Made by a program: the position numbers and the translations under genes. A stretch of 64,000 nt of DNA from Parashewanella tropica (GTDB lineage Bacteria; Pseudomonadota; Gammaproteobacteria; Enterobacterales; Shewanellaceae), in contig NZ_CP037951.1 of NCBI RefSeq assembly GCF_004358445.1, positions 359,501-423,500 of the forward strand. The letters run 5' to 3'. Position 1 is the stretch's first letter; each line of letters opens with the position of its first letter. Below are positions 37,356-45,395 of this stretch, piece by piece. Under the pieces are notes generated by a model. The model searched no databases. It had not been told where the DNA came from and saw only the letters and a list, made by a program, of their open reading frames with translations.

Positions 37356-38581
37356 TAGTCGTTATCTCCAGCAGATGTTTTTGGTAATTCCAATGCCAAG
37401 CGATTAATAAAGTCGGTTTTAAGTTTGTCGGTGACGTTTTTTACTTTGCCATGAGTTTCGGTGACTTGATCGGAATTGTCTTGTAATGCTTTCTTTAAGC
37501 TGACTTGATAAGCTTCTGCATTAACAATGGCTTTTTGTACATCCGCCACCATGGCGTCAGCGGTATCTTTAGCACCAACGTCTTTCAAATAAGCAGTAAA
37601 ACCAATACCTGACTCACCTTGTAATAAGCGGTCAAAACCACGCAAGTTATTAATGATGTGAGCCAATGATTTTTCAGCAAACTTAGATTCAACGTCTTCT
37701 GGGCAAGCTTCAGCTCCACAGGCATTGACTTGTAACCCAAGGGGCTTGCCAAGCTTGCCATCTTTGGTGGCTTTATCTAGGTAAAACATGGCATCACTTA
37801 AGCGGTTTACTGCTTCATGTTCGTTTTTAAACGGATTGCCCGTCGAGCCTGCTTCTTTCAAGGTGGGGACGTAATTATTCCATACCGTTACTAAGTTACT
37901 GGCATTATTTGCCAGATCTTTAGCGACCTCAGTGGCAAACTCACAACGGGCGATTTTCTTTTGATTGTCGGTTAAGTTAGCCCAACCATCCGGCGAGCCA
38001 GTTTTACAAGAGTGATTGAGGTTATCGTTGAACAGCAAATATTCGAGTGCGCCTAAGCCCTTTCTTGATGGTAATCGACGAGTGATATCGTAAGGGGCGC
38101 CATTAACGGTTCCAGAGCGGAAGAAGGTGACATCATAATCTACCGCACAGCTATTGATATTAGGCCATGAATAGATGCGATCTCGTAATAACTTGTCGTT
38201 ATCCAGTATCGGACCGATTTGCATTAACTCTGCTTGTTGCCATACCCCCATGGCAGCTCCCCAACTGTTTTGAGCTGCTTGTTTTGCACTATCAAAAGCG
38301 GGTTGCTCAATACTGCCTGCAATCAGGGCTTTTTGTTGAGTACAAAATTGCGCGACATCTGTAGAGTGTGCTTTGGCTTTCTCGTTAAATTGAGTGAACG
38401 TCGGTGTGATCACTTTATCCACTAAATTGGCAATTAACGCTTTTTCGTTGAAATCAGTGTTATTGGTAGGAGGCTTATTAAAGTCTTTTCCTGAAGAACT
38501 AGAAGTACTTTCACCACAGCCAATGAGCGTTGTCGCTGCAAGTGCGAGCATCAGTTTGGATAACAGAGGTTTGCGATTCAT
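37355..38581 (-). CDS. Imelysin-family (IrpA-like) periplasmic lipoprotein
   Basis: This 408-residue lipoprotein has a signal peptide with lipobox TLIGC (Cys22). The body has imelysin-like helical bundles; the first half carries a GLGALEYLLFND motif like the conserved GxHxxE-region motif of the family, though the exact metal-site residues are not obvious. Imelysins are iron-regulated, metal-binding proteins usually found beside TonB receptors, as here. It is coupled to the receptor gene by a one-base overlap. ATG at 38581 has aagg upstream. Confidence 0.88.
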   Translation of the reverse strand: MNRKPLLSKLMLALAATTLIGCGESTSSSSGKDFNKPPTNNTDFNEKALIANLVDKVITPTFTQFNEKAKAHSTDVAQFCTQQKALIAGSIEQPAFDSAKQAAQNSWGAAMGVWQQAELMQIGPILDNDKLLRDRIYSWPNINSCAVDYDVTFFRSGTVNGAPYDITRRLPSRKGLGALEYLLFNDNLNHSCKTGSPDGWANLTDNQKKIARCEFATEVAKDLANNASNLVTVWNNYVPTLKEAGSTGNPFKNEHEAVNRLSDAMFYLDKATKDGKLGKPLGLQVNACGAEACPEDVESKFAEKSLAHIINNLRGFDRLLQGESGIGFTAYLKDVGAKDTADAMVADVQKAIVNAEAYQVSLKKALQDNSDQVTETHGKVKNVTDKLKTDFINRLALELPKTSAGDND

Positions 38582-38613
38582 TGGAGTAACCTTTTGTAGC
38601 GTTTAAAAACAGC

Positions 38614-38638
38614 AAAGCTTGGCATATAGCCAAGCTTT
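38614..38638. terminator. Hairpin between the DUF4856 and imelysin genes
   Basis: The arms aaagcttggc and gccaagcttt form a perfect 10-bp stem, T-rich on both sides. It may partly terminate transcription after the DUF4856 gene and set the ratio of downstream products. Confidence 0.55.
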
Positions 38639-38664
38639 TGTTTTATTAAGTATTTTTGTTTTTA

Positions 38665-40377
38665 TTACCAGTTTTTAACATTGTCAGCATCAAACGTTAG
38701 TGCTTGCTGAATAATGTTACGTGCTTCAAGAAGCTTAGCTTTGTAAGCGTCTCTTTCAGCTACAGTGAGAACCGGTTTAGTGCCCATTTTCTCGTGGATC
38801 ATGGCAAATTGCTCATCGCTAATCTTCGAATATGGGTTGAACTGTAGACCTAATGCGAATCCTTTCATTTCTGACCAGTGCTTAGCTAAATCAGCGTGCT
38901 TGAAATCATCAGTGCCTAACTTGTCTAGATCCGCAATTGAGTCATTGATGTAGTGAACAACCGTTGCTGCAATTGCTCTTTCCCAGCCATCAACAGCCAC
39001 ATCACGATGCGCTTTTAGCTTAGTCATTTGCTCTGTAGTCAGTGCTGACTTCACGTTATCGTTGATGATTTTACGTCCAGCAAGGAAAGCTTCCATTGTG
39101 GTTTTCGTGAAATCAGTAGGCTTGGCATTGTCTTTTGTGCCACGGTCACGTTTAGCCGCATTAACCGATTGACCATAGTTGATTTCAGATAGTAAATCGA
39201 TTTTTCCGTCTTTATTGGTATCGTGTTTACCGTTCCAGTCAGCACGACCATCAGCTGCAGTTTTTACTTTGCCAGCGATTTCGTTATCGTTGTATTCAAG
39301 GTAATCACGAGCTGCACCGAAGTAACCAAAGCCTTCGTCAAACTGGTGCTCAAGGTTAGTGTAAGCTTTACCTGCTTTCGCCTCTTTAGTGTTATCTGTA
39401 GTTAGACCTTTACCATCGGTCTCATGACCTAAGTAGTCATCGGTTGCTTGAGAGTAGGTGATTGCCATTAATAGGAATTTTTGGATCAACTGTTTAAGAT
39501 CAGTACCGTCTTCGTTGATGTAAATTTCAGTAATTGGCTGTTGAGTTTCGTTAGCAACACGAGCTTCACCTTTAATTTGCTTCTCAGCATTGGTTGCTAA
39601 TTGCTCGAAGAACATATCGACTAGAGTTTCAGGTGTTTTAGACCCTTTAGCTCCCCAACCTTCAAAGTCGCCGTTGTTCCAATTTTTATGCTGACCAGTT
39701 GCATCATTGCCCGCTAACTTGCCAACAAGGTTTTTGTGGCTGCTTGAAATCGCAACAAGGTTTTCTTGAAGAGGTTTGTCAGTGAAAGTAACCGGGAAGT
39801 TGTCGTACTGCTCTTCAGTGGTACGGAAGAACTTATTTAACTGATCTAGTACTGCTTGTTTGGTTGTAAGATCGCCATCTTTAAGTGCCTGCTTTAAATC
39901 AGTACCAATGAACTTATTGAGCTCTGCAATCAATACATGACGAGCCGTTTGACCTGAATAAGAAACACTTGATTTATCTTCAACTAATTTACTTTTAAAA
40001 GTGTAAGTATCAAGTAAGTCATTCACTGAAATGGTTAAATCTTTGCTGAAGCTTAGACCAGCTTTATCTTTAGCGGTAACTTTCACTTTCAGCGTTTTTG
40101 CCATTTCATAGTTAGCGCTTTTCTTTGGCGCTAGTTTTAGTGTGTTGCCTTCAACAACAAACATGTCGCCTTCAACACTAAAGGTATGAGAATCGCCTGA
40201 ATTCGCATCGGTTGCAGACAAAGTACCAATGGTTGCACCCGGCATATTTTCGTCAACTTTCATTGCGCTAACACTAATGTCAGTCGGTGCTGTGTTTTTG
40301 TCTTTATTTGAACTACCGCCACATGCCGATAGAACTAATGCAGCGGATACTGCTAGAGCTAGATTTTGCTTTTTCAT
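38665..40377 (-). CDS. DUF4856 lipoprotein with N-terminal cadherin-like domain
   Basis: This 570-residue surface or periplasmic lipoprotein has lipobox LSACGG (Cys19). Residues about 32-125 form a cadherin-like domain (APTDISVSAMKVDENMPG to LTISVNDLLD). The rest is the DUF4856 region, with two Asp-rich loops (INEDGTDLKQ, DTNKDGKIDLLSE) that look like calcium sites. I chose the ATG giving MKKQNLALAV because it begins a proper signal peptide; the frame runs 23 codons further to 40446. DUF4856, imelysin and TonB-receptor genes occur together in Shewanella, which suggests a shared metal-uptake role. The molecular function is unknown. Confidence 0.88.
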   Translation of the reverse strand: MKKQNLALAVSAALVLSACGGSSNKDKNTAPTDISVSAMKVDENMPGATIGTLSATDANSGDSHTFSVEGDMFVVEGNTLKLAPKKSANYEMAKTLKVKVTAKDKAGLSFSKDLTISVNDLLDTYTFKSKLVEDKSSVSYSGQTARHVLIAELNKFIGTDLKQALKDGDLTTKQAVLDQLNKFFRTTEEQYDNFPVTFTDKPLQENLVAISSSHKNLVGKLAGNDATGQHKNWNNGDFEGWGAKGSKTPETLVDMFFEQLATNAEKQIKGEARVANETQQPITEIYINEDGTDLKQLIQKFLLMAITYSQATDDYLGHETDGKGLTTDNTKEAKAGKAYTNLEHQFDEGFGYFGAARDYLEYNDNEIAGKVKTAADGRADWNGKHDTNKDGKIDLLSEINYGQSVNAAKRDRGTKDNAKPTDFTKTTMEAFLAGRKIINDNVKSALTTEQMTKLKAHRDVAVDGWERAIAATVVHYINDSIADLDKLGTDDFKHADLAKHWSEMKGFALGLQFNPYSKISDEQFAMIHEKMGTKPVLTVAERDAYKAKLLEARNIIQQALTFDADNVKNW

Positions 40378-40827
40378 GCGCTTATCAAACCTTTGTGTCG
40401 TAGAGGAATGTAAATTTTGTAAAATTATTTGCGCGGATGTTATCACAATTAAATGTGTTAATACGAACTGTTCTCAGTTAGATTTACGTGCTTTTTTAGA
40501 AGTTTTTTGAATATATAAAGATCTAAAAGTTATAACCAACTAAAATACTCAAGTATTTGTTATTACTATCAATAACCTATATTTTTTAGAATAAAAGCTC
40601 TTAAATGGGGTGTTTTAAATACTCGGAATAAAATGATCTTGGTGTAAAAAGTTTCTTTTATTTTTATGGATGAGTATGTCGGTGAAGAGAAAGAAACGCT
40701 CTAAAAAAATTAAAGCTGTAATACGAAACTGAGCATCAATATATAAGAGCTTAATACCAAAAATACCTTAAAGTATGAGAAAATAGGCCAATTCAGTGAC
40801 TCACTTAGCTCTAATAGAACAAGCTCA
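40378..40827. other. 450-bp intergenic region between divergent DUF4856 and dusA genes
   Basis: It is AT-rich and without a supportable gene. It must contain the promoters of both divergent units. The only site of note is the Fur-like sequence at 40558-40576. No repeat or RNA fold stood out. Confidence 0.5.
40558..40576 (-). promoter_or_regulatory. Possible Fur box upstream of the DUF4856 operon
   Basis: On the minus strand the sequence gttattgatagtaataaca matches the 19-bp Fur consensus at 12 positions by my count. It lies about 180 bp before the start codon, in front of a probable iron-uptake operon. The match is only moderate. Confidence 0.3.
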
Positions 40828-41811
40828 ATGGCAAAAACTTCAATAACATCAACCAATAGAAAATTCAGCATTGCGCCCATGCTGGATTGGACCGACCGTC
40901 ATTACCGATACATGGCACGCCTTATGTCTAAACAGGCATTGCTCTATACCGAAATGGTAACAACAGGGGCAATTTTGCACGGCAAGGGTGACTATTTAGC
41001 TTATAACGATGAAGAGCATCCATTGGCATTACAGCTTGGTGGATCGAATCCTGTTGATTTGGCAAAGTGCGCCAAAATTGCTGAAGATCGTGGTTATGAT
41101 GAAATTAACCTAAATGTAGGTTGTCCGTCAGATCGTGTGCAAAATGGACGTTTTGGTGCTTGCTTAATGGCTGAGCCAGAGTTAGTTGCTGACTGTGTTG
41201 ATGCCATGAAACAAGTGGTGGATATTCCGGTGACGGTGAAAACGCGTATTGGTATTGATGAGCAAGACAGTTATGAGTTTTTGACCACATTCGTTGAAAC
41301 CGTAAAAACAAAAGGCTGTGAAGAATTCATTATTCATGCTCGTAAGGCTTGGCTTCAAGGATTAAGCCCAAAAGAAAACCGAGAAATTCCTCCTTTGGAT
41401 TATCCTCGTGTCTATCAACTAAAAAAAGACTTTCCTGATCTGCACATAAGCATCAATGGTGGCATTTTAACGATAGATGAAATGCAGCAACATCTTGAGT
41501 ATCTTGATGGGGTGATGGTGGGTCGTGAAGCTTATAACAATCCTTATATTTTGAGCCGTGTCGACAACGAATTATGCGGCCAAACTAATGAAGTGCTGAC
41601 ACGCGAGCAAGTAGTAGAACAGATGCTGCCTTACATCGAAGCACATGTGAAGCAAGGTGGGCGTTTAAATCATATTACTCGCCATATGATCGGTTTATTT
41701 CAAGGGCTGCCAGGCTCACGTCAATGGCGTCGTCATTTAAGTGAAAACGCTCATAAAGCAGGTTCAGGTATTGAAGTTGTTGAGCAAGCATTGTCTAAAA
41801 TCGAGCTGTAA
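40828..41811 (+). CDS. dusA: tRNA-dihydrouridine(20/20a) synthase
   Basis: This 327-residue FMN enzyme reduces uridine 20/20a in the tRNA D-loop. Family motifs are clear: [14 protein letters not shown] at the N-terminus, [28 protein letters not shown] with the catalytic Cys in [22 protein letters not shown] (typical of DusA), and [11 protein letters not shown]. Length is normal. ATG at 40828 fits the family start, though its ribosome site is weak. It is transcribed alone, with a hairpin right after it. Confidence 0.97.
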   Translation: MAKTSITSTNRKFSIAPMLDWTDRHYRYMARLMSKQALLYTEMVTTGAILHGKGDYLAYNDEEHPLALQLGGSNPVDLAKCAKIAEDRGYDEINLNVGCPSDRVQNGRFGACLMAEPELVADCVDAMKQVVDIPVTVKTRIGIDEQDSYEFLTTFVETVKTKGCEEFIIHARKAWLQGLSPKENREIPPLDYPRVYQLKKDFPDLHISINGGILTIDEMQQHLEYLDGVMVGREAYNNPYILSRVDNELCGQTNEVLTREQVVEQMLPYIEAHVKQGGRLNHITRHMIGLFQGLPGSRQWRRHLSENAHKAGSGIEVVEQALSKIEL

Positions 41812-41818
41812 TTTTATT

Positions 41819-41859
41819 GTTAGTGAAAATAGCTAAATTGACTGGTTATTTTCACTAAC
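41819..41859 (+). terminator. Hairpin after dusA
   Basis: A perfect 13-bp stem, gttagtgaaaata with tattttcactaac, begins eight bases after the dusA stop codon. It is AT-rich and not followed by a clean T-run, so it is a probable rather than certain terminator. Confidence 0.5.
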
Positions 41860-41955
41860 TGCCTTCATTTCTATTAAAATATCCATTCCTACCTTCTTTG
41901 CTAATATCTATTTAATTTGTTTTAAATCAGTTTGTTATGCGTAATTTTTAAAAGT

Positions 41956-41971
41956 TGGCACAACATTTGTT
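41956..41971 (+). promoter_or_regulatory. Sigma-54 (RpoN) type promoter of the small envelope operon
   Basis: The sequence tggcac, five bases, then ttgtt matches the -24/-12 consensus TGGCAC-N5-TTGCA except for T in place of C at the -12 GC. It lies 48 bases before the first gene of the operon, giving a leader of about 35-40 bases with a good ribosome site (aaaggga). Phage-shock (psp) operons use this promoter class. Confidence 0.55.
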
Positions 41972-42018
41972 ATTCCTATTGTGAATTTTACATTTATTCA
42001 ATCTAAAGGGAATACACA

Positions 42019-42306
42019 ATGAAAACGTCAGTTACGATAAAAGGAATTACTGCAGCTGTTTTGACATTAGGTTTGCTAGGAACGGCACAAGCTAATGATT
42101 TTTCTACTGAACTGAGTAAATCAGTGAAGATAGATTTTACTAAGCACACAGTTGAACTGATTGAAAACATCAAGCAAGACATGCAGTTGTCGTTTGAAGC
42201 ACAACTGGCGGCGATGATGACTGAGTTACAAAAGCAAACGGCCTCCATCAACTTTGAAGAAACGACGCAAACCAAGACTGAAGTAGCGAATCTCGAGGAG
42301 CAATAA
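42019..42306 (+). CDS. Small exported protein of unknown function, first gene of the small envelope operon
   Basis: This 95-residue protein has a clear signal peptide (cleavage after GTAQA, about residue 25). The mature part of about 70 residues is helical and amphipathic (VELIENIKQDMQLSFEAQLAAMMTELQKQ), so it is probably a periplasmic coiled-coil peptide. I recognise no family. It starts at ATG with aaaggga upstream. The next gene begins three bases after its stop with its ribosome site inside this gene, so the genes are co-expressed. Confidence 0.75.
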   Translation: MKTSVTIKGITAAVLTLGLLGTAQANDFSTELSKSVKIDFTKHTVELIENIKQDMQLSFEAQLAAMMTELQKQTASINFEETTQTKTEVANLEEQ

Positions 42307-42308
42307 TC

Positions 42309-42425
42309 ATGGAATTATTTGCTTCTCCTTTAGCGACATTAATGATGGCTCCTGTAATGAGCTTTGTCTTGGCCGCAAGTGTGATGTTGCTATTACATAC
42401 TTTAAATCTAAAAGGGCAGCAGTAA
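42309..42425 (+). CDS. 38-residue single-helix membrane peptide
   Basis: This small reading frame encodes 38 residues with one hydrophobic helix (about 7-30: PLATLMMAPVMSFVLAASVM) and a short polar tail. aggag lies eight bases before the ATG, overlapping the end of the previous gene. Its stop overlaps the next start as TAATG. Tight coupling on both sides is the main argument that it is real. The function is unknown; small membrane peptides are common in phage-shock-type operons. Confidence 0.65.
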   Translation: MELFASPLATLMMAPVMSFVLAASVMLLLHTLNLKGQQ

Positions 42426-42622
42426 TGTTAGATAAGATAATTGAGCTTTTAAAAAGCAACCGCTTGATTTTTGGTACTGCCGCAAGAGTATCTGAGCGTT
42501 ATTGTTGGCCAGTGCTGTGGACTCGAATGTTATGGTTAGTGTGTGCAATATTTGCTCCGTTTTTTGCTTTACTGTCATACATAGTTGTTGCCGTATGGTT
42601 GCCTTCTAAGGAGCGAAGGTAG
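42425..42622 (+). CDS. PspC-domain-like small membrane protein
   Basis: This is a 65-residue protein. The segment from FGTAARVSERYCWPVLWTRMLWLV to LLSYIVVAVWLP follows the PspC pattern: a Gly/Ala-rich helix, an aromatic and Pro-Val turn, an Arg before a hydrophobic helix, then a Tyr-Ile helix ending in Leu-Pro. It is shorter and more divergent than E. coli PspC, so the family call is moderate. PspC senses inner-membrane stress. aaggg precedes the ATG, and it overlaps the previous gene by one base. The sigma-54 promoter upstream of the operon strengthens the phage-shock interpretation. Confidence 0.6.
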   Translation: MLDKIIELLKSNRLIFGTAARVSERYCWPVLWTRMLWLVCAIFAPFFALLSYIVVAVWLPSKERR

Positions 42623-42626
42623 CCTT

Positions 42627-43007
42627 ATGAATCGTCGAGTTTGGCCTTTCTTAGTCCATAGTGTTTCAGAAATTGGTGGAACCATTGCGTTCGTATTGGC
42701 TTTTGGTTGGCTAATATTTCCCAATGCTCAAGATCTTGCACACTGGCAAATGAGTATCGAGCAATGGACGTTTACGCTTGAATCGAGTCAATTGTTTGGA
42801 TTATCGCCTTGGATTTTACTTTCGTTAGTGACATTAGCCCTTGCTGTGGTGCTATTTGAGTTATCAGGGCTTAAATTCTGGCAATCGATGATCATTGTGA
42901 GTATTGGGCTGACATTGTTAATCCTTGGTTATGGGTATAGCCCTATAGGCTTAGGTTTTGTTTTATTGATTCTGGTCGGGATAGCCTTATGCCGAATAAG
43001 CGCTTAA
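42627..43007 (+). CDS. Small integral membrane protein, last gene of the PspC-like operon
   Basis: This 126-residue protein has about four hydrophobic helices (about 12-30, 55-75, 80-95 and 98-122) and a short basic N-terminus. No family is recognised. ATG at 42627 follows gaagg at seven bases and only four bases after the PspC-like stop; a longer frame from 42585 would overlap that gene by 38 bases and has no ribosome site. It is probably part of the same envelope-stress operon. After it come 178 bp with no obvious terminator. Confidence 0.72.
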   Translation: MNRRVWPFLVHSVSEIGGTIAFVLAFGWLIFPNAQDLAHWQMSIEQWTFTLESSQLFGLSPWILLSLVTLALAVVLFELSGLKFWQSMIIVSIGLTLLILGYGYSPIGLGFVLLILVGIALCRISA

Positions 43008-43185
43008 TAAGGGTTTGTTTTCGTAACTCCTCACTTTTTTAGATTAAAGAACTTCTTATATCATCACCGCTATTATCATTGTCGAATTTACCTTGGATAA
43101 GGTATTCTGTCTGTTACAAAATTCGAAAAAATTGAAATGATAAATCGTTCTCTTAAATTGAGACATTGAAAAGCGGAGTAATACA

Positions 43186-43653
43186 TTGATTAAATTTGTA
43201 AAACAAGCCGTTACAGCACTCGTGTTCATTGGGATTTCTAGTACAAGTTGGGCTGCAAATATTCACTTAATATCAGGACATATTAGAGCCATGCCAGCCA
43301 GTGTTCCTAATACTGCGGCGTACTTAAAAATCATGAATCATGGCAAGGCAGTAAAGTTAGTCTCAGCATCGACTCCAGTAGCTAAAGAAGTGCAATTACA
43401 CACGCTGCTCACTGAAAATGGTGTCGTAAAAATGCGTCAAGTTAACGATTATGAGATTGGTACTCACCAGACTCTCGTTTTAAAGCCTTCGGGTGATCAT
43501 ATTATGATCATAGGCTTAAAAAAACCGTTATCGATAGGGGATAAAGTCCCACTTACATTAACTTTTAGTGATGGCAGTTCTAACACCATAACTTTACCGG
43601 TACAGAAGGTGTCAGATGAAGACTCGAACCATAGTCACCACCATCACCATTAA
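43186..43653 (+). CDS. PCuAC-type periplasmic copper chaperone with histidine tail
   Basis: This 155-residue protein has a signal peptide (cut near SSTSWA-ANI, residue 23). It contains the exact PCuAC copper signature H-X10-M-X21-H-X-M at His72, Met83, His105 and Met107. The family delivers Cu(I) to cytochrome oxidase CuA sites. The C-terminus is a histidine-rich tail (HSHHHHH) that could add metal binding. The start is TTG at 43186 with ggag eight bases upstream. The next gene starts 15 bases after it, and the following one is also close, so an operon of three is likely. Confidence 0.9.
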   Translation: MIKFVKQAVTALVFIGISSTSWAANIHLISGHIRAMPASVPNTAAYLKIMNHGKAVKLVSASTPVAKEVQLHTLLTENGVVKMRQVNDYEIGTHQTLVLKPSGDHIMIIGLKKPLSIGDKVPLTLTFSDGSSNTITLPVQKVSDEDSNHSHHHHH

Positions 43654-43667
43654 TTGGAGATAATTGA

Positions 43668-44654
43668 ATGACGATTAATTGGGATCGCACACTTGCTAAG
43701 CGAATCGGCTGGGTGTTAGCAGCAGTTGTACTGTTGAATGTCATTCTGAGTGTTTGGTGGAGTGTTGAGCCAGATCCAATTCAACCCAAAGTGAAAAAGA
43801 CAACATCAGGGCAGTTGATTGTTGGCTACGCTACAACAACGTCGTTGATCGATACTGTAAATACGTTATTGGATAAGCCCGGAGGTTGGATATCCAACGA
43901 TCCGCTACCTCCGTCGGTATTTATGGATAATATGCCTGCATTTGAATTTGGCGCATTAGAGCAAATTCGCGATTTGGCGCGCAGTTTACGAACCGATTTT
44001 AGTCGCTCTCAGTCCCAATCCATTGAAGATAAAGACTTAAACGAAGCACAAGCCAAGTTTAATATTGATCATACTAGCTGGCTGATCCCAAGACCTGAAA
44101 CTGAATATAAAGATGGTGTTAAACACATCGAGTGGTATCGAGCTAAAATCAGTGATCCTAATAACCCTGATGCTCAATTTTATGCCAGAGCGGATAATTT
44201 AAATGAGTGGCTAAAACAGGTACAAAAACGCTTAGGCAGTTTATCGCAACGACTATCGGCCAGTGTTGAAACAGAACGCGAAAATACAGATCTTGCTGGT
44301 GATAGTGCGGCTACTCAAACCACGCCTACCCATGAAACACGAATCGTCAAAACCAGCTGGTGGAAAATTGATGATGTGTTTTATGAAGCTCGCGGTAGTA
44401 GCTGGGCGTTGCTAAACTTTATGCGTGCAATTGAAGTGGATTTTGCTGATGTATTGGCAAAAAAGAATGCTCAAGCAAGTGTAAGACAAATTATTCGAGA
44501 GTTGGAAGCCACACAACAAACGGTTTACAGCCCTATGATTTTAAATGGTAGTGGGTTTGGAATTTTAGCCAATCACTCATTAGTGATGGCCAATTACATT
44601 TCACGTGCCAATGCAGGAATTATTGATTTAACACATCTTTTATCACAAGGATAG
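43668..44654 (+). CDS. DUF2333 family inner-membrane protein
   Basis: This 328-residue protein has one N-terminal transmembrane helix (about 14-31) and a large periplasmic domain. Family features include the early GWISNDPLPPSVFMDNMPAF segment, FGALEQIRDLARSLRTDFSR, and TSWWKIDDVFYEARGSSWAL towards the end. No biochemical function is established for DUF2333. ATG at 43668 follows ttggagat at a good distance. It sits between the copper chaperone and an outer-membrane barrel gene, with 2 bp to the latter. Confidence 0.9.
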   Translation: MTINWDRTLAKRIGWVLAAVVLLNVILSVWWSVEPDPIQPKVKKTTSGQLIVGYATTTSLIDTVNTLLDKPGGWISNDPLPPSVFMDNMPAFEFGALEQIRDLARSLRTDFSRSQSQSIEDKDLNEAQAKFNIDHTSWLIPRPETEYKDGVKHIEWYRAKISDPNNPDAQFYARADNLNEWLKQVQKRLGSLSQRLSASVETERENTDLAGDSAATQTTPTHETRIVKTSWWKIDDVFYEARGSSWALLNFMRAIEVDFADVLAKKNAQASVRQIIRELEATQQTVYSPMILNGSGFGILANHSLVMANYISRANAGIIDLTHLLSQG

Positions 44655-44656
44655 CT

Positions 44657-45337
44657 ATGAAAAAGTTATTGTTAGTTACAACATTATTGGCCTGTACTTC
44701 AGCCCAAGCAGCGACGGTTTTGGGCGCTAAAGTTGGCGTAGATGGCTGGAATGCAAAGACCACAGGTAGTGTTGCTCCAAGAAATAGCAATGAAGTCAAT
44801 TACAAATTTGATGATAAAACTCAAGGTCGTATTTGGGCTGCTTTAGAGCACCCAGTTCCGTTACTTCCTAATCTAATGCTAAGTGCCAATCGCATCAAAG
44901 CTGACGGTAAGCAAGGAAACAATACAATAGACGCTGATTTGAGTAGCCTTGATGCAACGGCATACTATGAATTATTGGATAACGATATTGTGTCTTTAGA
45001 TGCGGGTATCACTTTCCGTAAATTTAATGGCGAATTTGGTTTCTCACCAACGAGCAAAGTCGACTTAGATAAGCATCTATGGATGGGGTATGGTAGTGCT
45101 AGTGTAAGCCTTCCGGGTATCGATTTCTTTGCATTTGCAGACTTACAAGCCGGAATTGATGAATCTAAGGTTTATGATGGGCAAGTTGGTCTTGGTTATG
45201 AAATTGATGGACTAGCGCTGGATTACCGTTTCCGCCTTGGTTATCGCGAGTATAACTTCGATGTGAGTCGTTTTTCTGGTGTTAATGCCAACTTAAAAAC
45301 CAAAGGTGTGTTTTTAGGTTTAGAAGTGGATTTTTAA
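44657..45337 (+). CDS. TIGR04219-family outer-membrane beta-barrel protein
   Basis: This 226-residue protein has a signal peptide (ending AQA, about residue 19), then alternating strands with aromatic girdles and a C-terminal strand ending GLEVDF, as in outer-membrane barrels. The early AKVGVDGWNAKTTG and mid DATAYYELLDNDIVSLDAG stretches match the TIGR04219 type common in Shewanella and Vibrio. Its function is unknown. aaggat precedes the ATG. A strong terminator follows, marking the end of the operon that begins with the copper chaperone. Confidence 0.9.
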   Translation: MKKLLLVTTLLACTSAQAATVLGAKVGVDGWNAKTTGSVAPRNSNEVNYKFDDKTQGRIWAALEHPVPLLPNLMLSANRIKADGKQGNNTIDADLSSLDATAYYELLDNDIVSLDAGITFRKFNGEFGFSPTSKVDLDKHLWMGYGSASVSLPGIDFFAFADLQAGIDESKVYDGQVGLGYEIDGLALDYRFRLGYREYNFDVSRFSGVNANLKTKGVFLGLEVDF

Positions 45338-45359
45338 CATTCGTGAGTTTTACGAATCG

Positions 45360-45383
45360 AAAAGGGGCTTAATGCCCCTTTTT
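45360..45383. terminator. Intrinsic terminator after the beta-barrel gene
   Basis: The arms aaaaggggc and gccccttttt pair around ttaat and end in a T-run. It can serve the plus-strand operon and, through the A-run, the convergent dehydrogenase gene. Confidence 0.9.
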
Positions 45384-45395
45384 TGTTACTTTTAC

